From Kiritimatiellia bacterium (GTDB lineage: Bacteria > Verrucomicrobiota > Kiritimatiellia > CAIQIC01 > JAGNIJ01): a stretch of DNA of 64,000 nucleotides. Position 1 is the stretch's first letter; each line of letters opens with the position of its first letter. The notes beneath the pieces were generated by a model. The model was not told where the DNA came from. It searched no databases and was given only the letters and a program-made list of their open reading frames with translations. The stretch covers positions 1 through 64,000 of the forward strand of contig JAGNIJ010000018.1 in assembly GCA_018001225.1 (NCBI GenBank). The letters run 5' to 3'. The position numbers and the translations under genes were made by a program. This document shows positions 27,905 through 37,212 of this stretch, in pieces.

Positions 27905-29125
27905 ATGAATCGTCCCGCCAAAACGGTATTCCTCTCCGGTGCCGGAGGCATGGGGAATCTCGGCGCCGAGGCGATCACGCTCGCCGTCATCCCGTTTTTC
28001 CAGGAGCGATGGGGCATGGATTCCCGCTTCATCCTGGCGGCCTGGGACCCGGCGCGCATGCGGGACCTGCTGCGCGGCCTGCCCGGTGACTTCGAGGTGG
28101 TCAAGCAAACCGTCCCGTTCGACCGGCCGTCCCTGGTCCGGCGCTCGGACCTGTTCGTGGTCTGCGGCGACGTGGCCCTGACGGAAACGGTGATCCCCAT
28201 CCTGCCCTGCTACTGGACGTTCAAATCGCTCTGGGCCCGGCTGTTCGGCGCGCGCGTGCTGTTCCTGGGCGTGGACGCCGAGCCCCTGCGCCGTCGCCTG
28301 AACCGCTGGGCCCTCCGTCTCGTGCTGGACCGGGTCGTGGACCGCTACCTTGTGCGCAACGAGGAGGCCCGGCGTCACCTCCTGGAGATCACGCGCCGCC
28401 CGGATCGCCTCTTGCTCGGGTGCGAGCCGGCCCTGCTGATCGAGGACCGCTACCTGGACCTCTTTCCCGCGCCGCCGATCGATCTCCACGGCGCGAAACT
28501 CGCCGTGGGGCTGGGCATCCGCGATTTCTTTTCCGAGCCGCTGCGCCTGGATCCCCTGCGGCTGAAGCTGACCCGGCGCGACACCGCGCCCGGCGAGCTG
28601 TCTCCCCGGATGAAGCAGACCGTTTCCCGGCTGGCCCATATTGCCGACCGCCTGGCGGAGAAGCACGACGCCCGCCTCTTCGTAGTGCCGCACCACGCGC
28701 TCCACGAGTCCAAGAAGGTCATCCTGTCGGACCGCGAGATGGCCGGACACCTGCGCGCGGCCATGCGGCATCCCGACCGGCTGGAGGTGCTGCCGGAGAA
28801 CCTGCACCCCTACGCCGCGATGAACTTCTATCGAAGGTGCGACCTCGCGGTCTCCATGCGCCATCACACGAGTTCGTTCGCCTTCCGATTCGGCGTGCCG
28901 GCCATCGGGCTCGGCGTCAGCGAAAAGATCAAGGGACATTTCCGCCTCGTAGGCCAGCCCGAGCTGCTGCTCGATCCGGGCGACCCCGACCCGTCCTCCG
29001 CGGACCGGGTGGTGGACGACGCGGTGGTCCGGCGAACCGAGTTGTCCCGCGGGCTTCTTCTGCGGCTCCCGGCGCTCCAGAATGAAATGAAGCAGGCGCT
29101 CGACGTCGCCATCCGGCATGACTGA
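27905..29125 (+). CDS. Polysaccharide pyruvyl transferase family protein
   Basis: 406-aa member of the polysaccharide pyruvyl transferase family (CsaB/WcaK-like, GT-B-related fold). The N-terminal glycine loop is LSGAGGMGNLGAEA, and the family C-terminal block SMRHHTSSFAFRFGVP begins near residue 317. Members add pyruvate ketals to surface polysaccharides, but many remain uncharacterised. It overlaps the next gene, a membrane glycosyltransferase, by 8 bp, so both probably act in envelope glycan synthesis. Confidence 0.8.
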   Translation: MNRPAKTVFLSGAGGMGNLGAEAITLAVIPFFQERWGMDSRFILAAWDPARMRDLLRGLPGDFEVVKQTVPFDRPSLVRRSDLFVVCGDVALTETVIPILPCYWTFKSLWARLFGARVLFLGVDAEPLRRRLNRWALRLVLDRVVDRYLVRNEEARRHLLEITRRPDRLLLGCEPALLIEDRYLDLFPAPPIDLHGAKLAVGLGIRDFFSEPLRLDPLRLKLTRRDTAPGELSPRMKQTVSRLAHIADRLAEKHDARLFVVPHHALHESKKVILSDREMAGHLRAAMRHPDRLEVLPENLHPYAAMNFYRRCDLAVSMRHHTSSFAFRFGVPAIGLGVSEKIKGHFRLVGQPELLLDPGDPDPSSADRVVDDAVVRRTELSRGLLLRLPALQNEMKQALDVAIRHD

Positions 29126-31265
29126 CGCGGAAAAAATCCTCGTGGCCCTTCGCAGCCTGGCGGCCATGGCAATGGGCGGGGCCTTTTCGGTCATCGCCTA
29201 CGCGCTGGCCATCCGCCTTTCGGGTGCCAGCCCGGCCCTGCGCCGGCTCTGCGCGGCCATCCTGTCGGCCTTGTGGCTGGCCACGGTTCTCTTCCATTTC
29301 CTCATCGGATTCGGGCAATTCCGGCTCGGTACAGCGTTGGCCTCGCTAGCGGTCCTGCTGGCCGCCACGCTCCGCTGGATCACCCCGCCGGACCGGCTCC
29401 TGCGGCAATGGCGCGGTGACTGGGCGGCTCTTCACGGGGCGCTGAAGCCAGTGACGGCCACCGGCTGGCGGCGGGCGGGATTCGGGCTGGCGCTGTTCCT
29501 CATCCTGCTAGCCCTGATCCGCGCGCTCCTGCTCCCGCCGCTGGGCTGGGACACGATCACCTATCATGGCGTAAAATCCGCGCTGTGGGTTCAGCAGGGA
29601 ACCGCCGACCTGTTTCCCGCTCCGGGCGGTTGGGGCACGAAGGCCATGCTGCCCGGCGGCAGCGAAATATTTCATGCCTGGGCGCTTCTTCCCTTTCACA
29701 GCGACCTGCTCATGGGCTTCGTGGATTTCGCCTGCTGGCTGGCCTTCGGATTTTTCCTCCTCCAGTTCTGCCGCGAAATCGCTGCGCCTCCGGGCGCGGG
29801 CCTTCTGGGCACGGTGTACCTGCTGTTCCTGCCGGCCGTCCGCATGCAGGTGGGCAGCGGCTACGGGGAAATGCCCCTGATGTGCGGGGTCATGGGCGGC
29901 TTGATCTTCGGCCTGCGCGCGCTGCGCCGGAAGGAGGCCGGCTCGTTGCTTCTGTGCCTCATGGCGTTCGGCGTGGCCGCGGGCATCAAGACCCATATCT
30001 GGCCCGCCCTCGCCTGGGTCGGTTTCGTCCTCGCGATTTTCGTATTCACCCGGCGAGGAGAGGATCTTCGTGCGCTGCGCCCGGCGCTCCTGCTCGGGAT
30101 CCTCTTCGCCGGGCTGGCCCTCCTGCCCTGGCTGGCGCTGAATCTCCGCGCGGGCCACCCGCCCCTCTCACCCTTCCCGGTCCGGATCGGCGGACTGGTC
30201 CTCGGCGAGCCCACGCCAACCTACACGATCTACCACCATCGCGAAGACATCGAATACGGCAACCTCGCCATGGAATGGGCTGCCGTGAAGGACCTTTTCC
30301 AAGCACCCTTCTCCACGTGGCCGCACATCGGGGTGCTGACCCTGCTCCTGGCTGTGTGGGGGTGCCTTCGACTGGCGCGCTGGAGGACCTTCGGCGCGCT
30401 CGCCGCCCTGTGGCTGGCGGGATTCGTCGGGATCAACCTGCTGGTGTTCTGGGGGCCTTCGTTCACCGTCATCCGCCAGTTGTGGGCCCAGGTAGGAGGC
30501 CGCTTCCTGCTCCCCGCCTTGTCTCCAGTAGTGCTGATCGGAACCGGCGCGCTCTGGGGCGCGCCTTCTCTTCGGCGCATCGGCGCCTCGGTGATGCTGA
30601 TCGCAACGCTTCTGCATGCCATGGTCTCCACCTTTTTCGGCTGGGCGGACTTTGCGCCGCGCACGACGGGCAAGACCGCCCTGATCGCGGCTCTTTTCAC
30701 GGCCGCAGTCATCCTGCTGTTTCATTTTGTCCGGCGGCGCGGGCGGGCGTTCATGATCGTTATCGCGGGACTGGCCGCGGCCTCGGTGGCATTGCAGAAG
30801 GAGCGCGACCACCTGCGGTACCAGGCCCTGAAACAGAGCCGGGTCATGCACTGGATGGAGACCCGCTGGGCCGACGGCGCACAGATCCTGGACGATCCGG
30901 ACACCCCCCGGCACATTGCCATCACCGCGGGTATCGACTACAACGGCGACAACTGGTTCCTCTACTTCTTTCTCGGGCGCCGTTTCCAGAATATGCTGAC
31001 GTACATCCCCCCCACCCGTTCGGGCCGCATCCTGGATGCCGTCGATTGGGAGGACCTCGCACGGCACAGCCGCGCCGAAGCCTGGCTGGAAAGGATCCGG
31101 CGCAGCCGCGTCACCCAGGTGGTCAGCCTTCCCCCGTGGTCGGTGGAACTGGAGTTCATGCAAGGCGAGCCCTGGTTATTTTGGAAGGCCGCTGGAGACG
31201 GGAGAACCTGGGGCGTCTACCAGATCCGGAACCGCGACGCTACTCGTAGCGCAGAGCCTCAATAG
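29118..31265 (+). CDS. Large polytopic GT-C-like glycosyltransferase/membrane protein
   Basis: 715-aa integral membrane protein with about a dozen hydrophobic helices. GWDTITYHGVKSALW near residues 148-162 resembles the first extracytoplasmic loop of lipid-carrier-dependent glycosyltransferases (GT39/ArnT-like), where an acidic residue is catalytic. The C-terminal ~130 residues (after ~590) are soluble and probably periplasmic. Coupled to the preceding pyruvyl-transferase-like gene. Its 3' end overlaps the convergent macB by 26 bp. Substrate unknown. Confidence 0.72.
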   Translation: MTDAEKILVALRSLAAMAMGGAFSVIAYALAIRLSGASPALRRLCAAILSALWLATVLFHFLIGFGQFRLGTALASLAVLLAATLRWITPPDRLLRQWRGDWAALHGALKPVTATGWRRAGFGLALFLILLALIRALLLPPLGWDTITYHGVKSALWVQQGTADLFPAPGGWGTKAMLPGGSEIFHAWALLPFHSDLLMGFVDFACWLAFGFFLLQFCREIAAPPGAGLLGTVYLLFLPAVRMQVGSGYGEMPLMCGVMGGLIFGLRALRRKEAGSLLLCLMAFGVAAGIKTHIWPALAWVGFVLAIFVFTRRGEDLRALRPALLLGILFAGLALLPWLALNLRAGHPPLSPFPVRIGGLVLGEPTPTYTIYHHREDIEYGNLAMEWAAVKDLFQAPFSTWPHIGVLTLLLAVWGCLRLARWRTFGALAALWLAGFVGINLLVFWGPSFTVIRQLWAQVGGRFLLPALSPVVLIGTGALWGAPSLRRIGASVMLIATLLHAMVSTFFGWADFAPRTTGKTALIAALFTAAVILLFHFVRRRGRAFMIVIAGLAAASVALQKERDHLRYQALKQSRVMHWMETRWADGAQILDDPDTPRHIAITAGIDYNGDNWFLYFFLGRRFQNMLTYIPPTRSGRILDAVDWEDLARHSRAEAWLERIRRSRVTQVVSLPPWSVELEFMQGEPWLFWKAAGDGRTWGVYQIRNRDATRSAEPQ

Positions 31266-33207
31266 GATTCAGGCCGGAGGCCTTGCGCGCGGGCCAGAGC
31301 CCGAAGACTACGCCGACCAGGGCGGAGAACACGGTCGCCAACAGCACGGTCGGCGCCGTGACGGAAACCGCCCAGCCAGCGAACCGGCTCATCGCCGCGG
31401 AAATGCTCCAGCCGGTAAGAATCCCCAGTACGCCCCCGCACACGCTGATGACCACGGCCTCGACTAGGAACTGGACCAGGATGTCCGACCGCCGGGCCCC
31501 GATGGCCTTGCGGATGCCGATCTCGCGCGTGCGCTCGGTGACGCTGACCAGCATGATGTTCATGATCCCGATCCCGCCCACGAGCAGCGAGATCGCCCCG
31601 ATGCCCGCCAGCAGCATGGACAGGGTCCGGCTCGTGTCGAGGATGGTCTTCTGGATATCCGCCATGTTGAAGACCCGGAACGGCTCCTCCTCTTCCGGGC
31701 TGATCCGGTGCCGCTGGCGCATCAGCTCGACGGATTTCGCTTCCACGGCGGACAGCACGCCGCCGTCTGTCGACTGGATCTCGATGGTGTCCACGTAGTC
31801 GCGGCCGAGCATGCGCCGCATGGCCGTCGTGACGGGGATGACGATCTGGTCGTTCGGATCGAACCGGAACCCCGTGCCGCTCTCGGCCAGCACCCCGATC
31901 ACCTCGAAAGCCACGCGATTGACGCGGAGCGTCTGGCCCACGGGATTCACTCCGCCGAACAGCTCGCGGGAGACCGTGGCCCCGATCACCGCGACGCGGG
32001 CGCGGGTCCGCGCATCCTCGTCTTCCAGGAATCGGCCCGCGGCCACCGTCAGGTTCCGCATCGGGGCATAGGCCGGGACCGTGCCGACGATCTGCGTTCG
32101 CCAGTTCTTTCCGCCGAACGTCGCCTGCGCGCCGCCCCCGACGGTCGGCGCTACGGCCTTGACCCCGGCCACGCCATCGCGGATCGCGTCGACGTCCGCC
32201 AGGCTCAACCGGGAAGCCGCGCCGACCTCCATGGCTACGCCGCGAGCTTCGATCCGGCCGGGCCGCAGGACAAGCAGGTTCGCGCCCATCGCGCCGATGC
32301 GCTCCTCGACGGATTTCTTCGCGCCGGTACCGAGCGCCAGCACGGAAATCACCGCGCCGGTTCCGATCAGGACGCCCAACATGGAGAGAAACGCGCGGGT
32401 CTTGTTGGCCGCCAGCGCGCGGAAGGCCTGGCGCACCATGGAGAACCCTTCGACCAACCGTCGCGCCCAGCCTTTCCGGCCCTTGCCGGCGGACGCGCCC
32501 GCGAGATCGGTCTTCGACGGCAGGGCGTGATGGACTTTTCCCGCGGCGAGGGCATCGCCGACAATCCGCCCGTCGCGGATGGTGATGACCCGTTCCGCCC
32601 GCGCGGCGACCTCGGGATCGTGGGTCACGATGATCACCGTCAGGCCGGAGGCATGCAGGTCGCGAAGGATTCCTAAAATCTCCACCGCGCTGCGGCTGTC
32701 GAGGTTGCCCGTCGGCTCGTCGGCCATGAGGATCGGCGGCCGGTTGACCAGCGCGCGGGCAATAGCCACGCGCTGCTGCTGGCCACCCGAGAGCTTGTTA
32801 GGCGCATGATCCATCCGGTCGCCCAGTCCGACCCGCTCGAGCAGTTCCTTCGGCGAGGCGGGGCTCGGCTGGTCGCTGTAGATCAGCGGCAATGCGACGT
32901 TCTCCCTCGCGGAGACGCGCGGGAGCAAATTGTATTGCTGGAACACGAAGCCGATCGACCGCGCGCGGAAAGCGGCCAGTTCGCGGTCGGAGAGGCTCGA
33001 CACGTCCTGCCCGTTCAACCGGTACGAGCCCTTGTCCGAAACGTCCAGCAGGCCGAGGATGTGCATCAGCGTGGACTTGCCCGAACCGGACGGGCCCATC
33101 AGGGCCACGAACTCGCCCGCGGCCACGGACAGCGACACCCCGCGTAGCGCATGAACATCCACCGAGCCCATGCGGTACGTTTTATGAATATCCCGGACTT
33201 CAATCAT
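31240..33207 (-). CDS. macB: MacB-type ABC exporter (fused ATPase and permease)
   Basis: 655-aa fused protein. The ATPase at ~1-225 has Walker A GPSGSGKST (38-46), LSGGQQQR and LMADEP. A linker precedes TM1 (~268-295), then a MacB_PCD periplasmic domain (~300-520), then three C-terminal TM helices (GGIGIMNIMLVSVTERTREI is characteristic; FtsX-like). It works with MacA and TolC to expel substrates from the periplasm. Last gene of the ECF sigma operon, coupled by ATGA to macA. Its 3' end overlaps the convergent glycosyltransferase gene by 26 bp. Confidence 0.93.
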   Translation of the reverse strand: MIEVRDIHKTYRMGSVDVHALRGVSLSVAAGEFVALMGPSGSGKSTLMHILGLLDVSDKGSYRLNGQDVSSLSDRELAAFRARSIGFVFQQYNLLPRVSARENVALPLIYSDQPSPASPKELLERVGLGDRMDHAPNKLSGGQQQRVAIARALVNRPPILMADEPTGNLDSRSAVEILGILRDLHASGLTVIIVTHDPEVAARAERVITIRDGRIVGDALAAGKVHHALPSKTDLAGASAGKGRKGWARRLVEGFSMVRQAFRALAANKTRAFLSMLGVLIGTGAVISVLALGTGAKKSVEERIGAMGANLLVLRPGRIEARGVAMEVGAASRLSLADVDAIRDGVAGVKAVAPTVGGGAQATFGGKNWRTQIVGTVPAYAPMRNLTVAAGRFLEDEDARTRARVAVIGATVSRELFGGVNPVGQTLRVNRVAFEVIGVLAESGTGFRFDPNDQIVIPVTTAMRRMLGRDYVDTIEIQSTDGGVLSAVEAKSVELMRQRHRISPEEEEPFRVFNMADIQKTILDTSRTLSMLLAGIGAISLLVGGIGIMNIMLVSVTERTREIGIRKAIGARRSDILVQFLVEAVVISVCGGVLGILTGWSISAAMSRFAGWAVSVTAPTVLLATVFSALVGVVFGLWPARKASGLNPIEALRYE

Positions 33208-34163
33208 GGACGTCGTCCAGGCGGGCGCGGCATGAACGGAGTGCTGCCCGACTCTTGCCGTCGCGGCAGATCGAAAGAGGACTTCACCACGCGCTCGCCG
33301 CCGTTAAGCCCCTCCAGGATTTGCACGCGGCCGCCGCCGGTCAGGCCGGTCTTCACTTCGCGTTCTTCCGGTGCCGCCCCGGGATGGCGGGGCGCGAGCA
33401 GGACCACGCTGCGCCCGTCCCGGCGCACGAGGGCGTCCAGCGGCAGGGTCAGTGCGTCGTCCGCCGCTTCCACCACGAACTTCACGGTCGCGGTCATGCC
33501 GCTCTTCATGCGCTCGGGCACGGCCTCGGGTTCGACCTCGACCTCGTAGATGGTGACGTTGTTCACGGTGGTCGCCTCGTAGGCGATATGCCGAACGGCC
33601 CCGCGGAACGGTTCGTCCGCGTAGGCATCGAGCGTGAGCGCGGCATCCTGCCCGGCGCGGACAAGCCCGATATCCGTCTCGTCAACCTGCGCCCGCACGA
33701 TGAGCCGGTCGGAGAGCACGAGGGCCGTATCCGCGGCGGTCAGCGTCTGGCCGGGCTCGGCCTTGCGCGCGATGATCGTGCCGGCCAGCGGCGCGATGAG
33801 GGGCGTGGCCTTGTAGACTTCCTCCCACTTGCGCAGCACGGCCTCGCCCTGCGCGCGGGCGGCATCCAGCAGGGCGGCGCGGTCGGTGGAACTCATCCGT
33901 GCGATCACTTCGCCCCGCTCCACGGCCTGTCCCTCCGCCACCAGCACTTCCTCCACGCGCCCGCCGATCGGCGGCTTGATCTCGATGCGGTTGCCCGGCT
34001 CGACCACGCCCGTGGCCTCGATGGAGACCTCGATCCGTTCGCGGGTGAAATCGACCTGTTCGAAGAACGGGGTCTTCTTGGCCTCCTTCTCGCGGTGGGT
34101 CCACCCGTACCATCCCCCGCCCGCCGCGGCGGTCAGGACCAGGAACAGCAGCGTCTTTTTCAT
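33204..34163 (-). CDS. macA: MacA-like periplasmic adaptor (HlyD/RND family)
   Basis: 319-aa membrane-fusion protein. TM or uncleaved signal at ~3-22, lipoyl/barrel-sandwich halves (GNRIEIKPPIGGRVEEVLV; PLAGTIIARK), a beta-barrel domain and a membrane-proximal domain. The alpha-hairpin is short compared with E. coli MacA. It bridges MacB and TolC. Coupled on both sides by four-base overlaps. Confidence 0.88.
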   Translation of the reverse strand: MKKTLLFLVLTAAAGGGWYGWTHREKEAKKTPFFEQVDFTRERIEVSIEATGVVEPGNRIEIKPPIGGRVEEVLVAEGQAVERGEVIARMSSTDRAALLDAARAQGEAVLRKWEEVYKATPLIAPLAGTIIARKAEPGQTLTAADTALVLSDRLIVRAQVDETDIGLVRAGQDAALTLDAYADEPFRGAVRHIAYEATTVNNVTIYEVEVEPEAVPERMKSGMTATVKFVVEAADDALTLPLDALVRRDGRSVVLLAPRHPGAAPEEREVKTGLTGGGRVQILEGLNGGERVVKSSFDLPRRQESGSTPFMPRPPGRRP

Positions 34164-35431
34164 CGGCTCACCTCATTTTCCGCCGGGAAATCGCCCCGGC
34201 CCGTGACGTAGCGCCACGCGGCCTCGGCCAACAGGGCCTGCTGCTGCGATTGCAGCAGTTGACGCTGATAGGAAATGCGGTCGTTCTCGATCACGTCCCA
34301 GTTCTCGAAGGTCAGCAGGCCGGCGCCGTACTGCTCGCGCGCGATCTCCGCGCGCAGGTCGGCCGCGGCGAAGTAGCTTTCCTGCACAGCCACGTTCTCC
34401 GCCGCGTTGCAGTACGAGACCCAGGACTCGTTCAGATCGTTGATCAGCCCGTTGAGCGTCTCGCTCTCCTGCGCCTCCGCGCGCGCGAGCTGCGCCCGCG
34501 CCGACGCGACCTCGTAACGGGTCCGGCCGCCCGGCCAGAAGGGAAACGACAGCCGCACGCCCGTCGACCAGCGGTCGGTGTCAAAGGCATCCTCGTCCCC
34601 GGACCGGCCGGCGGAGGCCGAGAGGCCGATGTCCGGCCGGTAGCCGCTGCGGGCGCTGCGGACGCCGGCTTCGGCGGAACGGATGGAGGCCAGGGACTGC
34701 GCGTGGGCCGGCGTGGCTTCCGCCGCCGCCGTCCAATCCACGGCATCCGGCGCGGGACGGCACGCCAGCGAACCGGCGACGGTCAGCGAATCGTCCGCGG
34801 CCTCGTCGCCCATGGTGCGTAGCAGGATGCGCCGGGCGGCGTCCACCTCCCGCTGCCCCTGCCGCACCTGGACTTCGGCCTGGTTCAGCGACGCCTCGAT
34901 CAGCGCCAGCGAGCCCTTGTGCTCTCGACCGCCCTCGTAGCGAAGGCCGACGAGTTCCAGGTTGTCGCGCCGCCGCTGCTCGATCTGGCGCAGGACCGTG
35001 ACCTGCTCCTGGGCCAGCAGCAGGTTCACAAAGGCCCGCCGCAGGTTGTAGGTCACCTCGGCATCGGCCCGCTCGTAGTCGGCGCGGGCCGAGTCGAGCG
35101 CGGCCCAGGCGGAGTCCACGGACGCGGCGTGGCGCCCGCCGCTGTACAGCGTCTGCTCGGCGCTGACCGAGGCGCTCAAGGACGCGTCGCCGCCGGACGC
35201 CACGCCGTCCTGCTCGGCATGCTCCGCGCTGCCGCCCAGGGAGAGCTGCGGGCGCATGGCGGACTTCGCCGAGCCCACGTTGAATTCCGCCGCGCGGAAC
35301 TGTTCCCGCGCCGCCGCGAGCGTGGGATTCAGCGCCGCCGCCCTGCGTACGCAGTGCTCCCAGGTCATCGGTTTCGCGGCCGCGCTCGCCGCGAGGGCCA
35401 GCCACGCCAGACAGATCCACCCGTGTTTCAC
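34160..35431 (-). CDS. TolC family outer-membrane efflux protein
   Basis: 423-aa TolC/OEP protein with signal peptide (AWLALAASAAAK) and two OEP repeats of coiled-coil helices (AALNPTLAAAREQFRAAEFN...; AQLARAEAQESETLNGLI). It forms the outer-membrane channel for MacAB. The GTG start overlaps the upstream TGA (GTGA). Distinct from the second TolC at 45-47 kb, which serves the RND pump. Confidence 0.9.
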   Translation of the reverse strand: MKHGWICLAWLALAASAAAKPMTWEHCVRRAAALNPTLAAAREQFRAAEFNVGSAKSAMRPQLSLGGSAEHAEQDGVASGGDASLSASVSAEQTLYSGGRHAASVDSAWAALDSARADYERADAEVTYNLRRAFVNLLLAQEQVTVLRQIEQRRRDNLELVGLRYEGGREHKGSLALIEASLNQAEVQVRQGQREVDAARRILLRTMGDEAADDSLTVAGSLACRPAPDAVDWTAAAEATPAHAQSLASIRSAEAGVRSARSGYRPDIGLSASAGRSGDEDAFDTDRWSTGVRLSFPFWPGGRTRYEVASARAQLARAEAQESETLNGLINDLNESWVSYCNAAENVAVQESYFAAADLRAEIAREQYGAGLLTFENWDVIENDRISYQRQLLQSQQQALLAEAAWRYVTGRGDFPAENEVSR

Positions 35432-35841
35432 GGCTTGTTCTCCGGGGGCGGCTCGGGAGGCGCCGCGCCCTTGAACGGACGCGGCCGCAGGTCGTCGGCA
35501 TCCATGGCATCGAGCCGGGCCTGCTGGCTTTCCGTCAGGCCGGGCCGCATTTCAACCAGGGCTTTCTCCCAGCAGGCGTGAAAGGCCTTGCGCCCTTCAT
35601 CGCGTATCCTGTGAATTTCCGCGGCGGTCCGACGCACAATTTCCCGGACGGCGGGCTGTTGCTCGCCGGTCAATTCCAACCGCTCGTTGAGCTTGCCCAT
35701 CACCCAGTCCTCGATCCGGGGCGGCCCGGCCCGCAGAATGGTTTGGAAGCGGGCCTGCTCCCAGGCGCGGCCGCCGAAAAAGCCCAAGGCCAGCCCGGAG
35801 GCAAACAGCAGCAGCAGGGCGATCCCGAATTTCGTTTTCAT
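35428..35841 (-). CDS. Spy/CpxP-like periplasmic protein
   Basis: 137-aa protein with an N-terminal hydrophobic segment (~5-23; uncleaved anchor or signal) and two LTxxQ motifs (LTGEQQ and LTESQQ), the mark of the Spy/CpxP/ZraP family of periplasmic chaperones and stress sensors. A Pro-rich C-terminus follows. It starts 4 nt after the small TM protein and overlaps tolC. In an ECF operon it may sense misfolded protein or metal and feed back on the sigma factor (inference). Confidence 0.78.
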   Translation of the reverse strand: MKTKFGIALLLLFASGLALGFFGGRAWEQARFQTILRAGPPRIEDWVMGKLNERLELTGEQQPAVREIVRRTAAEIHRIRDEGRKAFHACWEKALVEMRPGLTESQQARLDAMDADDLRPRPFKGAAPPEPPPENKP

Positions 35842-35845
35842 CGCG

Positions 35846-36148
35846 TCACTCTCCGTTCGAAGCCAGCCAGGTAACCCCCGCGCCCGACTCCATGACCTGC
35901 CACGCCCATTGCGGCTCGGACGGAGCGCGGGTCAACAGGATGAAGCTCAACACGGCCACGGCCGCGGCGGCCGTCCAGGCCAGCCGCCACGCAAACGCCG
36001 AAACGCGCTCCGGAAACGGCGTCAGGCGGGGCGCGCCTTCACGTCGCAGCACGTCCATCACGCCACGCATCCAGTTCTCCGTCGGCCCGGGCACGGGCTG
36101 CCGCCGCCACGCCTCGGCCATCGACTGCTCGCGGATATCCAGTTTCAT
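35846..36148 (-). CDS. Small membrane protein, probable anti-sigma factor
   Basis: 100-aa protein with a cytoplasmic N-terminus (~50 aa), one TM (~53-73) and a short periplasmic tail of ~27 aa. Position directly after an ECF sigma gene, with ATGA overlap, is the standard anti-sigma arrangement. No zinc-binding ZAS motif (HxxxCxxC) is present, so it would be a non-zinc type. The tail is too short for a sensor domain, which may be why a Spy-like protein is encoded next. Confidence 0.65.
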   Translation of the reverse strand: MKLDIREQSMAEAWRRQPVPGPTENWMRGVMDVLRREGAPRLTPFPERVSAFAWRLAWTAAAAVAVLSFILLTRAPSEPQWAWQVMESGAGVTWLASNGE

Positions 36149-36732
36149 ACCGGTGCCTCCCCGCCCATCCGCCATCGTTCCAGAATACCGCGCAGCGCGC
36201 GGCGCGCGCGCAGGGCGCGCATCTTGGTTTTGGCCAGCGACCAGCCGAACCCGGCCGCTACGTCCTTCAACGGCACTTCTTCGAAATACACGGCTTCCAT
36301 CATCGCCCGGTCCTCCGGATCGAGCGCCTCCAGGGCTTGGCGCACCGCTCGGGCGGCTTCCTCGCGACCGGCCTCTTCCCGACCCTGCTCGCAAACGGGT
36401 CCGGCCGTGACCCTCTCCAGCCAATCCCGCGCATTTTCATCCCGCGGTTCCGCGCGATGCCGATCCACCCGTTTACGCAAGCGCCAGTAGTCATAGCAGC
36501 GCCGCCGCGCAATCCGCAGGAGCCAATGGTCGAACGGCTGGCGCCGGCCGTAGGAAGCGAGAGAGCGGAACGCGCCAAGGAAAACATCTTGCGCCACCGC
36601 GGGGACCTCCGCGGCGGGCACGCGCCGCCCGACGTTTTCGAAAACCCGCGCCGCGTGGCGCCGGAGCAGATGCTCGAAGGCCTCCACGTCGCCCCCCACC
36701 ACCCGTTGGACGATCTCGGCATCCGATTCCAT
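36145..36732 (-). CDS. ECF RNA polymerase sigma factor
   Basis: 195-aa sigma-70 family ECF protein. Region 2 includes AQDVFLGAFRSLASYG and FDHWLLRIARRRCYDYWR. Region 4 includes ALEALDPEDRAMMEAVYFEEVPLKDVAAGF and SLAKTKMRALRARRALR (helix-turn-helix). It heads a six-gene run (sigma, small TM protein, Spy-like, TolC, MacA, MacB) with four-base overlaps or a 4-nt gap. That suggests an envelope-stress or antimicrobial-efflux regulon that transcribes itself. ATG at 36732, with GGGGAA upstream. Confidence 0.93.
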   Translation of the reverse strand: MESDAEIVQRVVGGDVEAFEHLLRRHAARVFENVGRRVPAAEVPAVAQDVFLGAFRSLASYGRRQPFDHWLLRIARRRCYDYWRLRKRVDRHRAEPRDENARDWLERVTAGPVCEQGREEAGREEAARAVRQALEALDPEDRAMMEAVYFEEVPLKDVAAGFGWSLAKTKMRALRARRALRGILERWRMGGEAPV

Positions 36733-36750
36733 TCCGCAGTTCCCCGTGCG

Positions 36751-36768
36751 CGCGTCCGCCCGGACGCG
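36751..36768 (-). promoter_or_regulatory. Leader hairpin upstream of the sigma gene
   Basis: CGCGTCCG-CC-CGGACGCG, an 8-bp perfect stem with a 2-nt loop, ends about 19 nt before the sigma ATG and would lie in the mRNA leader. It may tune translation or mRNA stability. Confidence 0.5.
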
Positions 36769-36780
36769 TTTCCGGGTTTA

Positions 36781-36814
36781 CTATATACGTCGCCGGCGGA
36801 GAACAGAAGGTCAC
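36781..36814 (-). promoter_or_regulatory. Possible ECF-type promoter of the sigma/MacAB operon
   Basis: On the minus strand GTGACCTT (36814-36807) is followed 17 nt later by CGTATATAG (36789-36781). A GAC/AAC-type -35 with a CGT-containing -10 is common for ECF factors, but the spacing is not a perfect fit to any consensus I know. It would place the start about 40 nt upstream of the sigma ATG. Confidence 0.35.
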
Positions 36815-36927
36815 AAGAAAACCCGGCCCGCTCTTCGCTACAGGGATCGCCTTGTCGCCCCCCCCAAAAATCCGCGCGTAAGCCCCCAGACAGGTAGCAG
36901 GAGCATGGGCAAGACGCCTGGGATAAC

Positions 36928-37012
36928 GGCGACGGAGGCCCGTCGCCCTCCATGTCGGGTCATCGAGACTCACGAGATGATCCTTGTTGGAGGGCGGTCG
37001 GCCGCGACCGCC
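36928..37012. repeat. Imperfect inverted repeat, CGCCCTCCA/TGGAGGGCG family
   Basis: Arms 36928-36952 and 36988-37012 share 18 of 25 complementary positions, perfect at the inner nine (CGCCCTCCA ... TGGAGGGCG). The 56401-56461 hairpin carries a related core (CCCTCCA/TGGAGGG). Confidence 0.55.
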
Positions 37013-37212
37013 GTGCAGGATGCCGTGCGCGGACCGATTCGCCGTGCTGCCGAAACGCCTTACGCGCGGATTCTGGACCCCCGTTCGGTCGGGAGGCATT
37101 AAGTTGCGGTCCAGTATCGTGCCCCAGAAACACCATCTGACACTAAACGTGTCCCCCACCGGCTTGCCCCCCGCCGGCTTGTCCTTAACGCGTCCCCAGC
37201 AACTTGCCCGCG

